From contig OZ023190.1 of the NCBI GenBank assembly GCA_963995505.1, positions 6,787,344 to 6,851,343 on the forward strand: a stretch of DNA of 64,000 nucleotides, given 5' to 3'. Below are positions 21,910-34,084 of the stretch, in pieces (the stretch's first letter is position 1; every line of letters starts with the position of its first letter). The notes under the pieces are model-generated. The model was not told the DNA's origin. It searched no databases and saw nothing but the letters and a program-made list of their open reading frames with translations. Both the position numbers and the translations under genes were made by a program. Source of the DNA: Hypericum androsaemum (lineage: Eukaryota > Streptophyta > Magnoliopsida > Malpighiales > Hypericaceae).

Positions 21910-22690
21910 CAAAATCTGAGCAGGGATTGGTAATGATAGCCCAAACAGCAACAGTCTCCAAGTTGCACCCTCCACATTGTGTGAAAGAGAGCCAGCCAGA
22001 CCTGCTATGGGGCAACACCAGGTCAGCTATCCTTCCTCTACGCAGGCTTCGGTTTGATGGTGATCGGAGCAGGTGGTGTTAGACCTTGCAACTTGGCATT
22101 CGGCGCAGACCAGTTCAGTCCGATGACCGAATCCGGGAAGAAGGGCGTTGCCAGCTTCTTCAACTGGTACTTCTCCACTTTCGCCTTCGCCGAGTGTTGA
22201 TCGTTTATGTACAGTCCAACGTGAGTTGGGTTTGGCCGTCCGTTTGGGGGTACCCGAAGTCTTGATGTTCATTGCTTGTGTGCTGTACTTGGTGGGATCG
22301 AATCAGTTCATCCATGTCGGTCCAGTGGCTGGTTCCGCAGCTCGTAATAGCAGGACTAGCCGAGGCGAGGCATTCGGTACCATAGGGTTAATGGAATTCT
22401 ATTATAAGCAGGGAAACCCTGAGAACATGAGGACCGTTGCAGTTGTAGGGTCTCTATTATATTGTGGAGTGGCAAGTTCTAATTACTTGCAGCATATTTC
22501 TATCTATCAGAAGCCGGCCTCTGATACCAATACAACATCGGTATTCAGCACGCCTTCCCGTTTGCTAGCACGAAAAAGGATCCGCGAGTTGCTCTTATCC
22601 AAGAAAGATCAGGCCATTCTTTTGACTGCCCGTATCATTTGCACCAACAAGAATAAGCAGAGAGGGAAATGGGAGCCAAAAGCAGCTTAC
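21910..22690 (+). pseudogene. NPF (NRT1/PTR family) transporter pseudogene
   Basis: Intact NPF proteins are 12-helix proton-coupled nitrate, peptide or hormone transporters of about 600 residues. Here the plus strand, in shifting frames, gives KLHPPHC, then [31 protein letters not shown] and [20 protein letters not shown]. These correspond to the loop and helices 4-5 of NPF proteins. After a frameshift near 22,195 it gives VRLGVPEVLMFIACVLYLVG, and then GLMEFYYKQ-PENMR from the C-terminal half, fused by a large internal deletion around 22,350. At least one frameshift, a deletion and missing ends make it non-functional. It lies convergent with the H+-ATPase, 0.3 kb from its stop codon. The wording suggests an NPF2-like subgroup, which is tentative. 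Confidence 0.8.
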
Positions 22691-22997
22691 TGATAATATA
22701 TCATCCTCCTCAATAAGTCACAAGTTTAAATTTCTCGCCCTCCGGTTTACTTGGAAGGATGATGATAGTTTCATCTATCACATGTCAGTACAAAAGCAGC
22801 ATAAAAGAACCCAACGGCCATGAACTTGGTGATATAGATACAATATGGCAAAAAGATAGCTTTCCGTTTGAGAGCGTTATAAGTAGAACTGTTGTTGGTT
22901 AATCGATAAGAAGTGCACTCTTGATGACTCCAGGAATAAAATCCATTGATTTAGCGACGGTCGGTCGGTCGGGAATGCCTGAGATAATTGACAGCAC
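22691..22997 (-). other. Probable 3' UTR of the H+-ATPase
   Basis: This 307-bp gap between the pump stop codon and the convergent NPF pseudogene has no open frame. On the minus strand it follows the TGA directly and is probably transcribed as 3' UTR. I could not pick a clear AATAAA signal. Confidence 0.4.
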
Positions 22998-25900
22998 TCA
23001 GACCGTGTATGCTTGTTGGATTGTGTCGATGTCGAGGCCCTTCAATCTCACCACGGACTCCACATGCCCTTTCAGTGTATGGAGTTCCCTCAACCTGGAA
23101 GAGGTAAACAAAAGTTGAGATCACATTTGACTGATAGGATTTTTAAGAGTTGTTAATCTGAAACAAAAAGAAGTGCTAATATTGCGTATACCTTGCAATT
23201 TCAGCTCTCCTTTTAGCTTCTTCAGCCATCTGATTGAGTTCGGTGTGATGGGTTAGCCCCGCGAACATCTTAGTGTCTGGTGGTTGCAGCCCGTGCAATG
23301 TTCTCTGTGCATGTGCCCATTGAAGTTCTCGTTGCTCCTTTCCGAAATCCTTTTGCCTTGTAAATGCAATCTATATCATAAACACTCGTCACAATAAGGA
23401 GTTAGACAAATAACATATTTACAGATAAAAGAGGGAGTCTAAAGTTGCAAGACAAACAGATTCAACTTACCCTTTGCTCGATAACAAGATCCCAGGCCCT
23501 TCCACTCAATGCATAGCGAATTAAGAACTTAATGATGTCGAGCGGAATGTAGAAGATGATGTTGTAGAGCCAAATCACACCAGCCCAACCCCAACCAATG
23601 CCCTCGATTGCAGCAAAGCTCCAATTTGCATACACTGCAATCAGAGTTGCAACCTGCGGAGAAAGACGATTCTTGAGACTAATATTCTTGGCCAACAGCA
23701 GGCAAGTACAGAAGAGCTAACTTCCTCACCAGTTGAGCGATGATGAAAGCCACCACAAGCAGAATCCCAGGACGTTCGACGTATGACCAACTGCGGGATC
23801 TTGTTACAAATATAAGAGCCTGACTGATCGTGCTAACTTGCAAGTAGATAGCAGATGCAAGTTTCCGGAAGTCATCATGAGCTGTTTTTTCCAATGTTGA
23901 CACATGAAAGTATTTCTGGCAATTAATCAGCAGACACTATTACCATTTCATCCGATGTTTGACTTTTAACTTCTGAAGGTGAAACGACATTAGGAAACAG
24001 GTAGATCTTCTTTACCGGGAAGAAGTCTGTTTTATATGCCGCCCAAAAGAAAATGACTGTCATCATTGCCAGGTAGCTACCAAGGACAACGCCAGTCGTA
24101 AATATCTCTGCTAGCTTCCAGCTATCAGGCAGGGGAGATGGCTTCACTCGATCCTTTGATATTGTCATAATTGTACCTGAACACCACTTAAACTTTATTA
24201 ATTTCCAAGTGAAGGGAATACGGATCAAACAACAAACGAAATGGGAAGCCATATAGAACTGACCATCATTGAGAATGGCAATTATAAGAACCATGAAGGG
24301 GGGAAAGTCAAACTTCCATATGAGGGCAAGCAGCATAAAACCAAGCTGTAACCAAGCCAAGGAAGAAAACGAAGTCAGAAACGTTATCGACTATTTATTC
24401 ACATTTAAGCAAGATTCCTGCGGGATACATGGAAATACTGTCTGAGAGATTGTGTGTGCAAGCAAATGACGAGAGAGATGTAGCTTACCACAATACGGAT
24501 GGTTATTGAAACTGCATATATCTGTCAAAGAAAGAGGAACGTGTAAGACACTGTTACAAAGTTTCGATGTGGCGAAGAACCATGCCTTCAGGTAATAATG
24601 CAATGACCATGAAGGCAGAGAAAGGTCCAGAAGTACAATACTTGAACATTTACACTTGACTGATCATCCCATGAGCTTCACAATTCTCACACCCACTTAC
24701 CGTGTAGTTCTTCATCCTCTGGAAGATTGCTCTGCTTGTCAAGACAGCACTGATGATAACACTCAGACCAGGTTCGGTAAGAACAATGTCCGAAGCACTA
24801 CGGGCTGCATCGGTAGCATCAGCAACGGCTATCCCTATGTCAGCCTTCTTCAAAGCAGGGGCATCATTAACTCCATCGCCAGTCATCCCACAGATATGCT
24901 TCCTAGCTTGCAAGCGCTTAACTATCTCATACTTGTGCTCTGTTATACAACAGTTTAGAATTAGCTTTTTTCAGTATAAAATGCACTCGGATAACAGTAG
25001 CAACACCTAACTTTCAGTCAAACAAGGACCAATTAGGACAGTAATGGAGAAGTTTGTACCAGGGAACACGCCGGCAAAACCATCAGCTTTTTCTATCAGT
25101 TCATCAATGGGTAAAGCAACAATCGACTCATCTTTGTTCTGTCCTAGCAGTGCAGAGGAAGGATACATATTGGTGCCCATTCCCAAGCGCCTTCCAGTCT
25201 CTTTCCCAATTGCAAGTTGATCCCCTGAAGGATGTCAGAACAAAACACTGAGTGCAGTTGCTTTGATGATAATAATATTTCTTTAAATCTATTGTCCAGC
25301 GACTCCACAGAAAAAAATTATAGCAATCATGACCAGTACACAAGTGACCAGGAGAAAGCCAAGCTTCGGAACAGAAAACCAAAAAATACCAATGCCAATT
25401 CGGCTAACTATTAGAGCAGTTAGCAACAAAGGAAGACAGCAAAATATTGCAGCACAAAATGTTGAACCCTGATCCACTTGTGTACAGATCATTATGTATG
25501 GTCCATGCCTCGAGGATAACATCATGTTTGCCATTAAGTTTTATCGTGATATATGTCGCTAAATCTGGAACCAGAATTGGAGCAGACCTGTAATCATTTT
25601 GACATTGACACCAAGATTCAAAGCCCTTCTTATTGTTTCAGCACTGTCATGTCTTGGAGGATCAAAAAGAGGCATGAGGCCAATGAACTGCCAAGGGCCT
25701 CCGGCACTCTCTTTCGTTCCTTCTGGAACTTCCTGTAAAAAATTGGAGAATACAGATAGAAGGAAGTCATTACAAGAAAATAAAGGACAAAATCACAAGT
25801 CAAGCAGTTTTTTGTGTATTAACTACCTGGTATGCCACAGCCAGAGACCGTAGACCTCTCTCGGCAAACTTATCAATTACTGCATGAACCCTTCGTTCAA

Positions 25901-28234
25901 TCTCCGACCTATTACGTGCCAGATTTAGAATCTGTGAAAAGAAATTGTTGAAACATTAACAAAATTACCTACAGGTTTCCAGAATCTTGAATTGAAAGAG
26001 TGAAGTAGAAATATACCTGCTCCGGGGCACCTTTACTCACTCTATGCATTTTACCATCACCGTCAATATAAGTCAAGGCAGTCCTTTTATCAGTAGGATT
26101 AAATGGAAGGAAATGAACTTCCCGAATTCCAGCACGAGCCTGTGAAAAATGGAGCAGCATCTTAGAACAGATGATAGAAAAGTGGATGAAAGGTGAACTG
26201 ACACAGATGATCAGAACACGACAGTGCAATGTCAAAAAAAAAAGAGAAAACAAACTGCATCGGTTTACAACCTCCTTTGGATCAGCCAACATCCCAACAA
26301 TAGCAGCATCTATAGCATCTTGATTTTCAGTTCTTGATGCACGAGCGGCCATCAAAACGACAGCATCCGGATCCACTCCTTTTGCGAAAACCTGAGTAAA
26401 TATAATCCAAGGCACTGAGTACAATTTCACACACACAGCGAACAGGAAATATTGTGTATCCAACCAACCAACCTCGATTAGATTTTTATCAACAGTCAGC
26501 TTGTTCAGAGTTAGAGTTCCAGTCTTGTCACTGCAAAGAACATCCATTCCAGCCATCTCTTCAATTGCAGTCATTCTCTTAGTGATAGCTCCCTGACATC
26601 AGACAACCAGGTACAAAGTACTGAGACCTGCAAGGTTTTCAACTATCAGGTATAAAATTGTCCAGACGAGATGGCAAACCTGTTGAGACAGCCTATGAGA
26701 ACCAATAGCCATTGTCACTGAGAGGACAGTGGGCATGGCAATCGGAATTCCTCCAATAAGAAGCACGAGAAGGTTATCAATTCCAGGTCGATACTTCCGG
26801 TCTTGAATAGGATACATCACAATGATCTCTATGACCATCCCCACAGCAATAGAACAAATGCAGAAGTTTCCTATCGCGGTCAAGACCTGCATATTTCACA
26901 ACTCAATAGGAGATGATAAGATATTATTAATAATACAAAAATTAAAGAATGGAAGATCCTCTCATCATTCTACAGAGCTAGTACCTTCTGGAAGTGGCCA
27001 ACTTGATTAGTTGAGTCCACAAGGTGAGCAGCCTTCCCGAAGAAGGTGTGGACACCGGTGGCAATCACCACAGCTTCGAGTTCTCCCTGTTTACAAGTGG
27101 AACCTGAGTAGACACCATCTCCAGGGCCTTTTGTCACAGGGAGGGACTCACCAGTTAGCGCAGACTGCAAAACCAAAGAGGGTTCAATTTTAGTCCACGA
27201 TCATCCATCCAGCCCCATCATCAGTTTGGACAGGATATCAGCAGACTCACCTGGTCTATTTTAAGCGGATCACCTTCCAACAAACGAGCATCAGCAGGAA
27301 TGATATCGCCAAGCTTAATGCTTACAATATCACCAGGCACTAATACAGCGGCATCAAGCTCGCTCCATCTTCCATCACGTAGGACCTTCATGAAAAGAGA
27401 CAAACTTATGCTGAATAAAGAACTCGAAACAAAAGCTCAATTTATGGGCAACTCTCCAAGGGCATCATGAGTGGAAAGTTGGAAACATAAATTGAATGTA
27501 TTTAAACTTCTTTCAAAGTACTAAGAAGAATGCATACCTTAGCTTTTGGAGCAAGACGAGCCATGAGAGCCGCAGCTGCATTACCCGCATTGTTTTCCTC
27601 AATAAAACTGATGGTGGAGTTAATGATCAGCAGGGTGATAATACCCACAAAGTCTTGCCAATCTGGGGGCTTCCCCTGTAAAAAAAGAAAAACCAGAATC
27701 AACACCCAAATCCAAATCAGAAACTTCAACAACTCCCAACAAACACTTACTCCTCCATTAGCCAGAGCAATAGCCATAATAGCAGCAGCCTCCATGACCC
27801 ATGACAAAGGATTCCACATAAACCCAAGGAACTTGAAGAACTTGCTCTCCTGAAAACCACACACAAGATATTTTAACAACCTGAAATTCCAACCTTTGTA
27901 CATTAATTATGAAGAAAGGGAAAATGAAAAAGAAGAAAGGCTGCACCTTTTTCTCCTCAAGCTTGTTGTGGCCAAAAATCTCCAACCTTTGTTCTGCAGC
28001 CTCAGTAGAGAGACCTTCTCTGCTACATCTCAGATTCTCAAAGACCTCCTCAATTGGAATATTCTCCTACACCCCAACAACAACAACACCACCACCACCA
28101 CCACCACAAAAGCTCAAAACTTTAAACAAGAAACAGAATTATAAATCATCCAAACAGAGCTCAGATCTCTGGCTTACCAAGTCCACAGCTTCCTTCAGCA
28201 CTGCCTCCAAAGTCTCATCATTCTCCTCCCCCAT
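22998..28234 (-). CDS. AHA11: Plasma-membrane H+-ATPase (P3A-type), AHA11-like
   Basis: Exports H+ with ATP at the plasma membrane and powers secondary transport. The 21 exons, read on the minus strand, are: 28234-28178, 28066-27947, 27849-27751, 27675-27538, 27385-27251, 27164-26985, 26886-26680, 26592-26473, 26391-26272, 26139-26017, 25931-25827, 25732-25588, 25224-25060, 24939-24701, 24521-24489, 24345-24264, 24176-24016, 23915-23730, 23653-23471, 23370-23192, 23094-22998. All junctions are GT-AG and in phase, giving 957 residues (family 948-957). Visible features are TGES (187-190), the phosphorylation motif DKTGT with Asp334, TGDGVND (591-597), the proton-site Asp689 in ILNDG, about ten membrane helices, and the autoinhibitory C-terminus ending YTV, whose Thr956 is the 14-3-3 docking phosphosite. 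The start [13 protein letters not shown] fits the family. No break was seen. The closest paralogue I recognise is AHA11, but other AHA paralogues cannot be excluded. Confidence 0.96.
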
Positions 28235-28783
28235 CTCTCTCTCCCCAACCAAACAAGTCCCAAACTTGACCACCAAAATGAGAGAATTCCACAGCAAACC
28301 CACAATGTGTGAGGTGAGGCGAGGTGAGGTGAAGTTGGGAACTTTTGGTGGTTGGACAGGCCACCAACACCTAATCTACAAAATGGGTAAGGGAGCAAAA
28401 GTTACAATGGAAGGAAATACCAACAACCGCTTCTTAAAAGGGTAGCATAGCAATAGCAGAGTTATTATTTTACTTCTTTTTTTTTACTAAAGAGTGTGTG
28501 TGTGCACAGTAACAGTCTTTTCTTTTCCTTTTCTTATTCATCTGACCCCTTTACGTATACCAGTTATATTTAATTTATATCCCCAAAAAGGGGCCTTTTT
28601 CTCTAATCTTCTGGTTGTACATACTTTCCTAAATTGCCCCTCTGCCTGTTGGTGCGTTATGCTCGAGATTTTAACCTCGAGGTGTATTTTAGTAACCTAG
28701 AACAGTCAAATAAATAGGGAAATCAGATCGCAACCGATATTTTATACAAAATTCGGATCACGTTTATGTTGGGTTATGGAGTC
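28235..28783 (-). promoter_or_regulatory. H+-ATPase 5' UTR and proximal promoter region
   Basis: Upstream of the ATG the minus strand has a short GAGAGAGATG leader and then, in plus orientation, GAGGTGAGGCGAGGTGAGGT repeats at 28,309-28,331. No convincing TATA box was placed. The Copia 5' LTR begins only 550 bp from the ATG, so native upstream control sequence beyond that point is replaced or separated by the element. Confidence 0.45.
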
Positions 28784-29230
28784 TGATAGCTACTCGGAAA
28801 AGGAATTGGATGATCGAGTGAAGACAACGCAAAAGTACCTGCACACGCTAAGTGGCCAAGTGAGTGCCACGCGTGTTCCAGAGGTGTGGACCTAGCGCCT
28901 GCTAGAGGTCTAGTGGACGCTAGGGGGGAGAAACAAAAAGTTGGGATTTCGGGGCCCTAGCGTACACTAAGAGGGTAACGTCCGGTTTAGGCTTTAATTC
29001 GCTTCTTGTTTTGTTTGTTTCGGGAACCTTTGCTCCTCTATATAAACCCACGTAATACCTTTTTATTGTGTGCATAAAGTGTGACTGAAGCACAAGAAAT
29101 CTATTGGAAAAATTCTGGTTTGGCACGCCCCCAGACATAGTCATTATTGACGAACTGGGTCACCAAATTATGTTCTCTTTCGATTTCGTTTCGATCTTTT
29201 CGTACTGCAATCCTTTATTATTTTTCGACA
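28784..29230 (+). repeat. 5' LTR of the 28.8-kb Copia element
   Basis: It aligns throughout with 30,852-31,300. It contains CTATATAAACCC (TATA box region, about 29,038) in a promoter-like position in both copies. It also carries the hairpin-forming CTAGCGCCTGCTAG (28,892-28,905), mutated relative to the right LTR. Confidence 0.88.
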
Positions 29231-29243
29231 ATTGGTATCAGAG
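29231..29243 (+). promoter_or_regulatory. Copia primer-binding site (initiator tRNA-Met)
   Basis: ATTGGTATCAGAG directly follows the 5' LTR. TGGTATCAGAG complements the 3' end of plant initiator tRNA-Met, the usual primer of Copia reverse transcription. Confidence 0.85.
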
Positions 29244-29279
29244 TTTTGAAGGTTAGGGGATAGTGGGAACAGTCATAGT

Positions 29280-29661
29280 AGGTGACTGAAAGTCACTTGT
29301 TGAGAAGTTCGATGGAGCAGAATTTGGATTTTGGAAGATGCAGATAAAGGACTATTTGTATGGTAAGGATTTGTACCTACCGTTTGGTGGGAAGAAGCCC
29401 GAAGCCATTAAAGAGGAGGACTGGATGTTGCTGGACAGAAAGGCGATGAGGGTGGTGCAGTTGTCATTGTCCAGGAACGTAGTCTTGCACATGGTGAAAT
29501 CAAAGACTACCAAAGAGATGATGCAGACTTTGTCTGAGATGTACGAGAAGCCATTAGCCGCAAACAAAGTGCACCTGATGAGTAGGTTGTTTAACCTCAA
29601 AATGGCAGAGAGTACTATAGTAGCAAAATATCTCAACGAGTTCAACACAATGATTGCCTAG
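29280..29661 (+). pseudogene. Copia gag fragment
   Basis: The plus-strand reading begins VEKFDGAEFGFWKMQIKDYL and continues with SRNVVLHMVKSKTTKEMM and LMSRLFNLKMAE, the capsid-like UBN2/retrotrans-gag domain of Copia polyproteins. The in-frame start at 29,338 is internal, and the coding frame probably began upstream. It stops at 29,661 before the zinc knuckle, close to the deletion junction near 29,740-29,790. Confidence 0.82.
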
Positions 29662-29789
29662 TTGAGCTAGGTTGCGATCAACTTTGATGATGAGGTACAA
29701 GCCCTTATTTTGATATTTTCTTTACCTGATAGTTGAAATGACATGGTTACTGCAGTCAGTGGTTCATTGTTATGAAGTAGATCATTTTT

Positions 29790-30760
29790 GCTATTTAAAG
29801 AGATTTGACAATATTTATATCATCCTCATGCTTTATGTTGATGACATGTTGATAGCCGGCTCTAATGCTTGAGAGGTGAGCAAGGTGAAGAAGCAATTTT
29901 CTGAGAGGTTTGCCATGAAAGATTTGGGTGAGGCTAAGCAGATCCTAGGGATGAGGATTGAGCGAGACAAGGCAGCAGGGAAGTTATTACTCTCATAGGC
30001 TTATTATATCAATAAGGTGTTGAAGAGATTCAGCATGCATGATGACAAACCCATGACTATATACCTGGGTGGATATTTTAAGCTATCTAACAAGGATTTG
30101 CTTAAAAGTGAGGCGAAGAATGCTCAAATAAAGAAGACTCATTTTGTGTCTGTAGTGGGCAGTTTGATGTATGTCATGGTCTGTATAAGGCCAGACATAG
30201 CACATGTGATGGGAGTGGTGAGCAGGTTCATGAGCAATCAGGGCAAGCAACATTAGATGGCAGTAAAGTGAATCCTTGTGTATTTGAAAGGCGTTGCTGA
30301 GAAGGCCCTTCATTTTGAGGGTAGTGAAGTAAAGCTGACATGATTTGTTGACGTGGACTTAGGATCCAACAATATTCACAGGAGAAGGAGCACTACAGGG
30401 TACGTGTTCAGGTTGGGAGGGAGAGCGATCTCATGGGTTTTAAGTTGCAGAAGATTGAGGCTTCTTCCACTGCAGAAGCTAGTATGTGGCAATGACGAAA
30501 GCAAGCAAAGAGATAGTATGGTTGAAAAAAATTTTGGGTGAATTGTGGAAGGAGCAGCAGAATTGTAACCTCTACAGTGACAGATAGAATATCATTCACT
30601 TGGCCAAGAATCCTGCATTCTACTCAAGGATGAAGCACACTGAGATGAAGTATCACTACATACGGCATCTCTTGGAGATAAAGGTCTTGCAGCTTATTAA
30701 GATTTAAAAAAATCGAGAATCCTACAGACATGTTAACCAGGGTGGTTACCTTGGAGAAGC
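29790..30760 (+). pseudogene. Copia RT C-terminus and RNase H, with stops
   Basis: It begins at the RT catalytic box LYVDDMLIAGSNA and continues with FAMKDLGEAKQILGMRIERD, LMYVMVCIRPDIAHVMGVVS and the RNase H region FVDVDLGSN then STTGYVFRLGGRAISW. Stops interrupt it around 29,870, 29,998, 30,256 and 30,342, and frame changes follow near 30,440. The order is collinear with Copia pol, so the break from gag is a single large deletion. Confidence 0.85.
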
Positions 30761-30851
30761 TGAAGCTATGCATGGCGCTTGGCATGCCGAGCAGAGAAGA
30801 GAGTGAGAGATGATTGCATTTGAGGTCAGTCTCAAGGTGAGAGATGAAGCC

Positions 30852-31300
30852 TGATGGATACTCGGAGAAGGCATTGGATTATTGAGTGAAGACCATGCAA
30901 GAGTACTGACACCCGCTAAGTGGCGCGCCAAGTGCCAGGCGTGTTTCGGAGCAGTGGACCTAGCGCCCGCTAGAGGTCTAGCGAACGCTAGGGGGGAGAA
31001 ACAGAAAGTTAAAATTTTGGGGACCTAGTGCCCGCTACTCGTCCGATTTAGGTCTTAATTTATTTCTTGTTTTATTTATTTCGGGAACCTTATTTAAATG
31101 AGGGTTGCTTCTCTATATAAACCCATGTAATACGTCCTTTAATGTACGTATAAAGTGTGAGTCACAAGAAACTTAGTAGAAAAGACTTGGTACTCCCCCG
31201 GAGGTAGTTATCATTGACGAATTAGATAACCTAATTGTATTCTCTCTTTCAATTTTGTTTCGATCTTTTCGTACTGCACCCCTCTATTGTTTTCTAACCA
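30852..31300 (+). repeat. 3' LTR of the 28.8-kb Copia element
   Basis: Direct partner of 28,784-29,230. It has two clean hairpins, CTAGCGCCCGCTAG (30,960-30,973) and CTAGCGAACGCTAG (30,978-30,991), and a degenerate third (CTAGTGCCCGCTAC, about 31,024). A small insertion TTATTTAAATGAGGG near 31,093 is absent from the left LTR. Confidence 0.88.
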
Positions 31301-34053
31301 TTTGGATTGGTGATTGACAATAGTAGTAGAAATTGTAATTTTAATGTAGCAGCTTGTATCAAAATTTCGAAGTTAATCAACAGAACTGAAAATTACATTT
31401 GGTTGATCAACAGAAATTGGTCCAAACAATAAGAGATTGAGAAAGCCCCTTCAAAAACAAATATATATGGAAAGTGGGGGTTAGTGTGGGAAGCATAATA
31501 TGGACAAGACATGAACTAGATTTATGTCTCTTTTGGTCTTTGCATTTCAGTTAATAAAGCTCTGTTTGGCCCCTGTGGTTATAGTTCCTTTGGCTTAAGC
31601 ATATACAGATGGTCCATGTGCATAATTACACAAATTTATATTGTCTGATTAGTTTAATATACCATATGGTTTCTTCTATTTTTGTCATCTATTCGGTAAT
31701 CTGCTCCACCAAACACACAAGTGCAGTTCGTGTTTTATAAAAACTTAGTACTCGCCCGTCATTTTGTTATTGGCTTGTGGTGGATGGTACAATTGGTGTT
31801 TTTACGGATATGTACTTGTTTGTTCTATATAGACAAATTCTCAAACCTGTGACTGTAATTTAAAATATATATTTTAATAATTTTCTGAAATAATAAACAA
31901 ATAACGAAATAATTGACTCCTTTCCAAAGAAGTAATTTCACAGAAAAATGTTTCTCAGCTATTTTTTTTACAATAAATTGGTTGTGACACAATGCCGGTC
32001 TCTGCTTTAAAAAGCATTGATATACTTTTTCGGTAGGATAAATTGATAATTTTTACCAAGGCAACCAGTAAAAAGTATTGTACTTTATAAGGAAAGGAAA
32101 ATAATATCTACCGTCTTTGGATTCTTATGGGCGGAAAAGGACACAATGACCAATCAAACCTAAGCCACGTAGTCCTTACCCAAAATAAAAAAATAAAACC
32201 CCAAGCCACGTAGTAGAAGAGGCACATGCATTGCAGAGGTGGTGGCCTATCCTGTTTTTATTGCCTTTCCACATATATATATATATATATAACTCTATTG
32301 TTTTAAAAAACGACCCGGAATTCGACCGGACCTTTTTTATTAAAAAAATTTTTAAAATTATATATACATATATATATATAATATATGTATAATTGTATAT
32401 ATAATCACACTCACACCTCCAAAATTTGTCAAATACATGCACAAATAGAATCAAATACATGTGCCGGGGAAGTTTTTTAATTCTAGGGTTGGAAGTTGGA
32501 ACAAAAATGACAAAATATGGTAAGTTGAGGCTCGGTTATTAACTTTTTTTGGCAAACCTAACGAACAAAAATTTTCCTGGTCACTTTTCTGGTCCAACTA
32601 TCTGGTCCAACCAAAAAATGGCCAGTTCGTTAGGCTGACGTCCTAACCTATATTTTGACCCGATAAACCTCCTGATTTGGTCAGACCGCCGGTCGGCCCG
32701 CTTCTTTAAAAACAATGTTGTTTTCCATCACCCATTATTTTTTGTACAAAATTATTATTATTATCCTAGTAAGAAAATAGCATGTGTTATAGTATCCATG
32801 CTGGTGTTATTGTAAGAAAATAACCTGTTTAAGAAATTAATCAATTTTGAACTAGTCACAATGAGTGAAATTTATATATATATATATATTAGAATAGAGA
32901 AATGTATATTCATGAGTATGGTATTTTTTTTTTGACAAGTAAAATTTTTTATTCCACCAAAAGATCCCAAGAAGATAGTTACATCATTTATACCAAGCTT
33001 AAGACATTAGATAGACATACATCATAATTTTATGATAACTACTATTTACGTACATATGTCGAAGAGAATCCCCAAGAGAAGTAAAAATATACGACACCTA
33101 ACCAAATATTTATCTCCGCACACCAATTATTAGTCTGGTACTTGTTACCTTTTCACGAATGAAAATATCTTTGGAAGTTTGATTAAAGTTATACTTTGAA
33201 ATACAAATTTAAGCGAGATTTACTTTATGTCATTCTCATTTTTCTTATCTCTGTTTTTTAATTATCTTTCAATCTCTCCGTCGACACCTTTAAACCATTT
33301 TACTTGTAATTCTTTAGATGAAGATCATTACGTTGTTATTTTTAGTATTTTTTAAGTAATTATAGAATTCAAGTATAAATCCATAGCAATAGTAAATGGG
33401 AGGGAATACAATTTTAATGTCTTTTTTGAGCTTTTGTCCGGACTTTAGTTTGTCTTGTTGTTATGTCCAAGATTTCTCCTCTGATTTGATATTAGTCTTC
33501 ATAAACTTCCTTGTAATGTTTCGCCATTTATACAATCAGTCCTTACTGTCACTCCACATCCCAAATAATAAAAGCCATCAAGTGGACTACAAGAAAGATG
33601 CGACAGACTAGTTGCCCTAGCTTACCAAAAAGCTAAAAATTCAGCTAACCTAACAATAAACTGAATATCACCGGGTAGTTCTTGACAATTTATAAAGTAG
33701 TTCACCGAAATATTAGATTTTAAAAGAATTATTTTAGTTTAATTAATAAGTTTTGAATTTAATTTTTTGGAATTTGCTAAAGTTAAGTGTATCTAAATGT
33801 TATACATTATGTGTTATGAACCCATAAAAGTACAGCTGGCTCCCCATTAGCACGAAACCAAAAGCTATCAAATCGAATTAGGCTGTCTCTGTCGATTTCC
33901 TCTAAAAGGAATCTTTTTTTAGGAAATCGAATCGGTATCATAATCATATGAATGTGCTGGTTTACGTCGGCTGGAGTGATTGTTTATGCCCTTTCTCGAT
34001 AAATCATTGTCCCTTCTAAAAAAAAAATCATTATCATGGGCACCAATAATTAT

Positions 34054-34084
<31 letters not shown>

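Larger units (their letters stand above)
28784..31300 (+). mobile_element. Ty1/copia deletion derivative with both LTRs
   Basis: LTRs of about 447 bp (28,784-29,230 and 30,852-31,300) enclose a 1.6 kb interior, where a full Copia element would have 4 kb or more. The left LTR runs TGATAGCTACTCGG to TTTTTCGACA, and the right starts TGATGGATACTCGG and ends TTTCTAACCA. Inside come the primer-binding site, a gag fragment, and then a direct jump into late RT/RNase H. The end of gag, protease, integrase and early RT are deleted. The flanks gagtc and tttgg do not match, so no target duplication is visible. Confidence 0.88.

Noticed and set aside
22148..22693. 181-codon open frame as an intact gene
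   Set aside because: It contains only scattered NPF transporter pieces joined by a frameshift and a deletion, so it is a pseudogene.
28784..31300. Target duplication for the Copia derivative
   Set aside because: The 5-bp flanks gagtc and tttgg do not match in any small shift tried.
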